Source: DASVHS01 sp036390755
Lineage (GTDB): Bacteria; Acidobacteriota; Thermoanaerobaculia; Gp7-AA8
Length of the DNA stretch: 9,558 nt
Direction of reading: 5' to 3'
Assembly (NCBI GenBank): GCA_036390755.1
Contig: DASWBH010000166.1
Span: forward strand, 1 to 9,558
Shown: positions 6,516 to 9,558 of the stretch, piece by piece
How the letters are laid out: each line of letters begins with the position of its first letter
Position numbering within the stretch: position 1 is the stretch's first letter
Notes under the pieces: generated by a model
Told to the model about the DNA's origin: nothing
What the model saw: only the letters and a program-made list of their open reading frames with translations
Database searches by the model: none
Translations under genes and position numbers: made by a program

Positions 6516-7666
6516 AATACGATTCTCCGGCTGCAATGCTCCTATCGCCGAATCGCACCGTCATCTCGATCGATCTCGCACACTCGGTCTATGCGAACAA
6601 CGGCCTTGCGGTCCTGACACAGGAGGCAGGACGTCTAACGGTCGATTTGCCCGGGCTTCCGCTGCAGGGCACACCGGATCCGCACGAGCTGGCGCTTTTC
6701 CTCACTGGATTGGCTTCTGAACGCGGTGCCAATCTGATCTTTCTCGACGGACCTCAAGCGTGGCGCGATCCGACGGAAGAACGCACGGAGTTACGCGTCT
6801 GCGAGCGCAAACTTGCAGCGCCGGCAAAGACAGGACTGCCCGGTCACGTCAAGCCGGCGAATTACACGCCGTTCGTCACGTTCTCGATCCACGTCTTCGA
6901 CGCCCTCGATCACCTCGGTTGGCCTCGACTGCTCGAGCCGGACGCATGGCCGCCATCGAGTGGCCGACATGCGATCGAATCATTTCCGCTCGCCGCGTGG
7001 CGCAGCCTGCAGATTCCGTCTCTTCCGGCGAAGGCGAAGGCAAAACCGCATGACATCACCTCGCGCTTCGATGAACTTCAGAAACTCGCACCGATCACAA
7101 TCGCCGGCTCTCCCAATCACGATCAGCTCCAGGCGATCGTGGCGGGACTCGCAGGTTTCCCGGATCTCTTTCACGTGAGCGTTGCCGGCGTGCGTCCAAG
7201 AACCGTCGACGGCGTCTGGCGTGAAGGCTTCATTGTCCTGCCGAAACGAAGGTCCGCGTCGAACGTTCACGAGGAACATCAAGCGCAATTCACCGTGCAG
7301 AAGCGTCGCTGGTACGCGTGGCAAATGGTTCCGGGTTACTCGTCCGAGGGCTACTTCTCACCGATTCACGTGAGCCGTTTCACGCCGCTGAAGACGGGCA
7401 CTGGCCTGGTCGAAGTCGCGTTCTTCAATGCCGGTTACGCAGAAGGCGTTCAAGGTTTTCTCATCAAAGCGCGCGTCATGAAGCGAACCCGCGATTTCCT
7501 TCTCCTCGACCTCTCACCGAACGGACAGACCGAACGCGTCGCCATCATTTCTGAGTTGACGTTCGGATGGCTGAAGAAACATCACGATCAAGTGTTCGAC
7601 CGTAATGTCGATTCGGATGACGTTCAAGAGCTGCTGGATCTGGTGTACGAAATTGAGCATGAATGA
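6512..7666 (+). CDS. DUF429 (RNase H-fold) protein with an unfamiliar C-terminal domain
   Basis: The first ~215 of 384 residues fit DUF429, a family predicted to adopt an RNase H-like nuclease fold. SIDLAHS (Asp21) is on the first strand, FLDGPQAWRDP (Asp79) next, then the family's CERK...GLPGHVKPANYT segment, IESFPLAAWRSL (Glu156), DITSRFDEL and HDQLQAIVAGLAG (His203-Asp204). The acidic residues expected of such a fold are retained, though cleavage is not proven for the family. Residues from about 240 to 384 are extra: a mostly beta region with RRWYAWQMVPGYSSEGYFSP, GTGLVEVAFFNAGYAEGVQGF and a closing FGWLKKH helix. I recognise no family for it. GTG at 6512 overlaps the methyltransferase stop by 4 bp; ATG at 6536 (residue 9) is an alternative, and neither has a clear ribosome site. 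Confidence 0.8.
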   Translation: MKYDSPAAMLLSPNRTVISIDLAHSVYANNGLAVLTQEAGRLTVDLPGLPLQGTPDPHELALFLTGLASERGANLIFLDGPQAWRDPTEERTELRVCERKLAAPAKTGLPGHVKPANYTPFVTFSIHVFDALDHLGWPRLLEPDAWPPSSGRHAIESFPLAAWRSLQIPSLPAKAKAKPHDITSRFDELQKLAPITIAGSPNHDQLQAIVAGLAGFPDLFHVSVAGVRPRTVDGVWREGFIVLPKRRSASNVHEEHQAQFTVQKRRWYAWQMVPGYSSEGYFSPIHVSRFTPLKTGTGLVEVAFFNAGYAEGVQGFLIKARVMKRTRDFLLLDLSPNGQTERVAIISELTFGWLKKHHDQVFDRNVDSDDVQELLDLVYEIEHE

Positions 7667-8366
7667 GAGCGGTCTGGTGCGGGCATACCTTCGGACGTTT
7701 TTTGGCTACGGTCAGCTGCGCGCGAGGTACTGGTTCATCGGTCTCGAAGAAGGTGGCGTCAGAACACTCGACGAATTTCTGACCCGCCTGGACGCGTGGT
7801 CACGCTGCGGTCAGCCGGAACTCGTCGACCTCGCATCATTTCATCACCAAATCGGCGTCGACGAATGGTTTCGCGATCCGGTTCCGCTGCAGCGCACCTG
7901 GCGGGCGTTGATGCGAGCTCGCTTCGCCGCGGAGGGCGTGGAGAACGTCTCGACAGAGCAACTGAGACGCTTTCAGGCGCGGCAACTCGGTAGCTCATCG
8001 GGTGACACGGCGCTCCTGGAACTCTTGCCGCTTCCCGCGCGCGGGAGAGCACCCGACGAACCGTGGATCTATCAGCCGCTCGGCATCGCCGACCTCGCGA
8101 GTCGTGAACGCTACATCGCGGCGTACACGGACCTCAGGCGGGATGCGCTCACGAAGATGGTGCGTAATTACCAGCCGCGCGCAGTAGTGACGTACGGTGA
8201 CGTGCAGCGCTGGCGCACGCGCCTCGGCGCGGATACTTCGCTGAATGCGAAGGCGTGGACGACCACGGTTGGCGCAACCGTCATCGTGTGCTCACCGCAT
8301 CCGGAAGGAGCGCGTGCGAACGCACACTGGGACGAGATCGGCAGGTACATCCGGGCGACGGAATGA
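7659..8366 (+). CDS. Uracil-DNA-glycosylase-like protein
   Basis: This 235-residue protein has the layout of a UDG-superfamily fold, though with divergent motifs. RYWFIGLEEGG (23-33) occupies the place of the first-strand, water-activating loop. LELLPLPARG (120-129) fits the following catalytic-helix region. RAVVTYGD (174-181) is the buried strand, and CSPHPEGARANAHWDEIG (211-228) has the SPHP arrangement of the DNA-intercalation/HPS motif. The classical GQDPY is absent, so base specificity and even activity are uncertain; it may bind a modified base rather than excise uracil. ATG at 7659 overlaps the DUF429 gene stop by 8 bp. An earlier in-frame ATG at 7605 would add Trp/Cys-rich residues lying inside the DUF429 gene and is rejected. 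Family assignment is moderate, the reading frame strong. Confidence 0.72.
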   Translation: MNESGLVRAYLRTFFGYGQLRARYWFIGLEEGGVRTLDEFLTRLDAWSRCGQPELVDLASFHHQIGVDEWFRDPVPLQRTWRALMRARFAAEGVENVSTEQLRRFQARQLGSSSGDTALLELLPLPARGRAPDEPWIYQPLGIADLASRERYIAAYTDLRRDALTKMVRNYQPRAVVTYGDVQRWRTRLGADTSLNAKAWTTTVGATVIVCSPHPEGARANAHWDEIGRYIRATE

Positions 8367-8515
8367 GGGCGCTTCCCAGCCCGTTGCGAATCCTGTTGCG
8401 TGGCAAGACGGCGTGGAAAGACACGCTGCTCATGAGGTGGGCCGGGTGGGGCTCGTCCCACTCGGTCTCAAGCGCGACAGGTGCTAAGCGGACAGGTCAC
8501 CGCGAGTTGAAATGA
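8363..8515 (+). pseudogene. Short ORF of 50 codons overlapping the glycosylase-like stop, possibly a gene stump
   Basis: An ATG at 8363 overlaps the preceding TGA as ATGA, continuing the overlap pattern of the operon. It reads MRALPSPLRILLRGKTAWKD, then a Trp-rich MRWAGWGSSHS, before passing into repeat-like sequence and stopping at 8515. The first ~30 residues look like a plausible protein start; the rest does not. It may be the remaining front end of a fourth operon gene broken by an insertion, or a chance frame. Confidence 0.25.
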
Positions 8516-8641
8516 CAGCAGGATAGAGCTTAATCGAAGCGCATGTGGCGGGGAGCGGGAAGACAGTGGACCTTGACACCCGCGCCCACAGGAATCCGAG
8601 ACGACTGCCACGAAAAGCACCGCAGGAGCCACGCAACACTT
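8474..8641. mobile_element. Possible insertion-sequence end remnant
   Basis: The block contains GACAGGT at 8476-8482 and 8491-8497 and a third GACAG at 8514-8518 beside GAGTTGAAATGACAG. The look of repeated short elements around TTGAAATGACAG recalls the multiple terminal repeats at the ends of some IS21-family elements. No transposase gene, target duplication or opposite end is present. This is a by-eye resemblance, not an identification. Confidence 0.2.
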
Positions 8642-8668
8642 AAAGACCCGCTGGAGAGGCGGGTCTTT
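8642..8668 (+). terminator. Intrinsic terminator-like hairpin after the rightward operon
   Basis: AAAGACCCGC (8642-8651) and GCGGGTCTTT (8659-8668) form a perfect 10-bp stem with a 7-nt loop. The strong GC core is flanked by A and T runs within the arms, so it could work in both directions, but the U tract is only three bases long. It is the only terminator-like structure between the five-gene island and the SDR gene. Confidence 0.6.
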
Positions 8669-8750
8669 GGGTAGAACGACCTCGCCGAACCCGTGGGCCG
8701 CGAGCGCCGCCGCAGGCTTCGCCACCAGCCAACCGCGCTATCCTTCCCTC

Positions 8751-9329
8751 ATGCGCCTCTTCATCCTCGGCAGCACCGGCGGCAGCGGGCGCGCGCTCGT
8801 TACACAGGCGAAGGCGCGCGGCCATGAAGTGACGACGTTCGGACGCTCGGACGAGAACGCGATCCACGGCAATCCGATGGACGCAAACGCGCTCGCCGCA
8901 GCGATGCGGGGGCACGATGCGGTCCTCTCCGCGATCGGCGCACGCACGCTCATCGCGCACCGCCTGCGCACCGAAAGCGCGCGCGCCGTCGTCGAAGCGA
9001 TGAAGCGCTCCGGCGTGCGCCGCCTCATCATCATGTCCTCGACCATGACCGACGAACACCCCGGCTGGAAGACGTGGTTCTTCTCGCGCACGCTCATCCG
9101 CTCGCACGCGAACGATCAGCGCGCGATGGAAGCCGTGGTGAGGGCGAGCGATGTCGACTGGACCATCGTCCGCCCGCCGACGCTCACCGACGGTCCGCTC
9201 ACCAACAGCGGCACCCTTCTCGATCACGAACCGGGCCAGGCGCGCCTCAGCCGCGCCGACACCGCGAAGCTGATGCTCGATGTCGTTGAATCCGGCGTGT
9301 ACAAGCGGCAGGTCGTCTGGATGCGGTGA
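8751..9329 (+). CDS. NAD(P)-binding atypical SDR (NAD(P)H-binding family)
   Basis: This 192-residue protein belongs to the compact NAD(P)H-binding branch of atypical short-chain dehydrogenases related to biliverdin reductase B-like and NmrA-like proteins. The dinucleotide loop is GSTGGSG (7-13), right after the first strand MRLFIL. It is followed by GHEVTTFGRS (a basic residue near the 2'-phosphate position suggests NADP(H)), DAVLSAIGA (56-64), RRLIIMSST (90-98) and DWTIVRPPTLTDGP (136-149), in the expected order. The catalytic YxxxK of classical SDRs is not evident. Substrate is unknown; these proteins are reductases or redox sensors in the cytoplasm. ATG at 8751 begins exactly at the first strand, so the open frame back to 8667 is discarded. 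No ribosome site precedes it; a TATCCT at 8739-8744 would make this message leaderless too. Confidence 0.85.
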   Translation: MRLFILGSTGGSGRALVTQAKARGHEVTTFGRSDENAIHGNPMDANALAAAMRGHDAVLSAIGARTLIAHRLRTESARAVVEAMKRSGVRRLIIMSSTMTDEHPGWKTWFFSRTLIRSHANDQRAMEAVVRASDVDWTIVRPPTLTDGPLTNSGTLLDHEPGQARLSRADTAKLMLDVVESGVYKRQVVWMR

Positions 9330-9558
9330 TCGCGACTAACGATTCTGCTCTACCGCCCTTTGAGAGAATCGGGTCGCGCACGTGCGTGCGCAGAACCACC
9401 TCGCTCGGACGCAAAAACACAGCGATCGAGCATCGAAGCATGGTGCTTCCGCCCGTCATCCTCACCGAGATTCACAGCGACCGGTCCGGCGATCAGACGG
9501 CAGCCGCTCTGTCAGCCATTCCTCTCCTTCCGATCGCCGATGGAGATTGGCTTCGAGC
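9326..9558 (+). CDS. PIN-domain (VapC-like) protein, N-terminal part (runs off window)
   Basis: The frame is open from a GTG at 9326, which overlaps the SDR stop as GTGA, to the window end (77 codons). The clearest part is LPPVILTEIHSD (about residues 40-51), followed by ALSAIPLLPIADGDW. This matches the second conserved block of PIN-domain RNases, where the Glu of LTE is a metal ligand. Upstream, VIATNDSAL at the start fits the first-strand DSxL position carrying the first catalytic Asp. PIN proteins of this type are usually toxin ribonucleases paired with an antitoxin, but the gene upstream is an SDR and no antitoxin is visible. The segment between the two blocks (residues ~16-36) is unusually basic, so decay or a different start, such as ATG at 9440, is possible. 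Confidence 0.5.
   Translation, partial: MIATNDSALPPFERIGSRTCVRRTTSLGRKNTAIEHRSMVLPPVILTEIHSDRSGDQTAAALSAIPLLPIADGDWLR

Noticed and set aside
7605..7658. Earlier in-frame start for the glycosylase-like gene
   Set aside because: It would add 18 residues rich in Cys and Trp inside the end of the DUF429 gene; the 8-bp overlap start at 7659 is more natural.
8380..8640. tRNA or structured RNA before the terminator hairpin
   Set aside because: I looked for a T-loop and acceptor pairing, RNase P and group II intron domain V signatures and found none.
8542..8673. 43-codon plus-strand ORF starting MWRGAG and ending in the terminator stem
   Set aside because: It has no ribosome site and runs through the hairpin arms and the IS-like block; it is probably a chance frame.

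Overview
This GC-rich window looks like chromosomal DNA from an uncultured, probably soil-type bacterium (Acidobacteriota- or Gemmatimonadota-like). That placement rests only on base composition, codon use and gene style. There is no rRNA, tRNA or ribosomal protein gene to fix the taxonomy. Genes are packed tightly, with repeated 4-8 bp stop/start overlaps (GTGA or ATGA), and at least one gene appears to be leaderless.

Layout. (1) Positions 1-2079, minus strand: an apparent three-gene operon. It runs from a class II Fic AMP-transferase with a C-terminal winged-helix-like tail, through a 143-residue helical protein of unknown function, to the N-terminal 171 codons of a McrB-like AAA+ protein that leaves the window at position 1. 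A perfect 14-bp inverted repeat with a nearby third half-site lies directly upstream of fic. (2) 2080-2600: no convincing gene, but a 13-bp perfect hairpin. (3) 2601-3155, minus: a RibD-C/dihydrofolate-reductase-like oxidoreductase. (4) 3210-8366: a divergent five-gene island. Leftward are a 110-residue protein with a CCxxC motif and a 525-residue protein of no family I recognise. Rightward are a DNA methyltransferase-like protein, a DUF429 (RNase H-fold) protein with an unfamiliar C-terminal domain, and a uracil-DNA-glycosylase-like protein. Rightward genes overlap by 4 and 8 bp. The two arms start from back-to-back promoters whose -35 boxes share one palindrome. (5) 8367-8750: a short truncated-looking ORF, possible insertion-sequence-end debris and a terminator hairpin. 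(6) 8751 to the end, plus: an NAD(P)-binding atypical SDR, then the beginning of a PIN-domain (VapC-like) gene.

How the genes may work together. The 3210-8366 island combines base methylation, an RNase H-fold putative nuclease and a glycosylase-like protein with two unknown partners under a shared divergent promoter. The best hypothesis is an undescribed DNA modification/surveillance (possibly anti-phage) system. The neighbouring Fic/McrB-like operon and the PIN-domain gene fit a defence-rich accessory neighbourhood. Family assignments come from motifs read by eye; the system-level function is inference.
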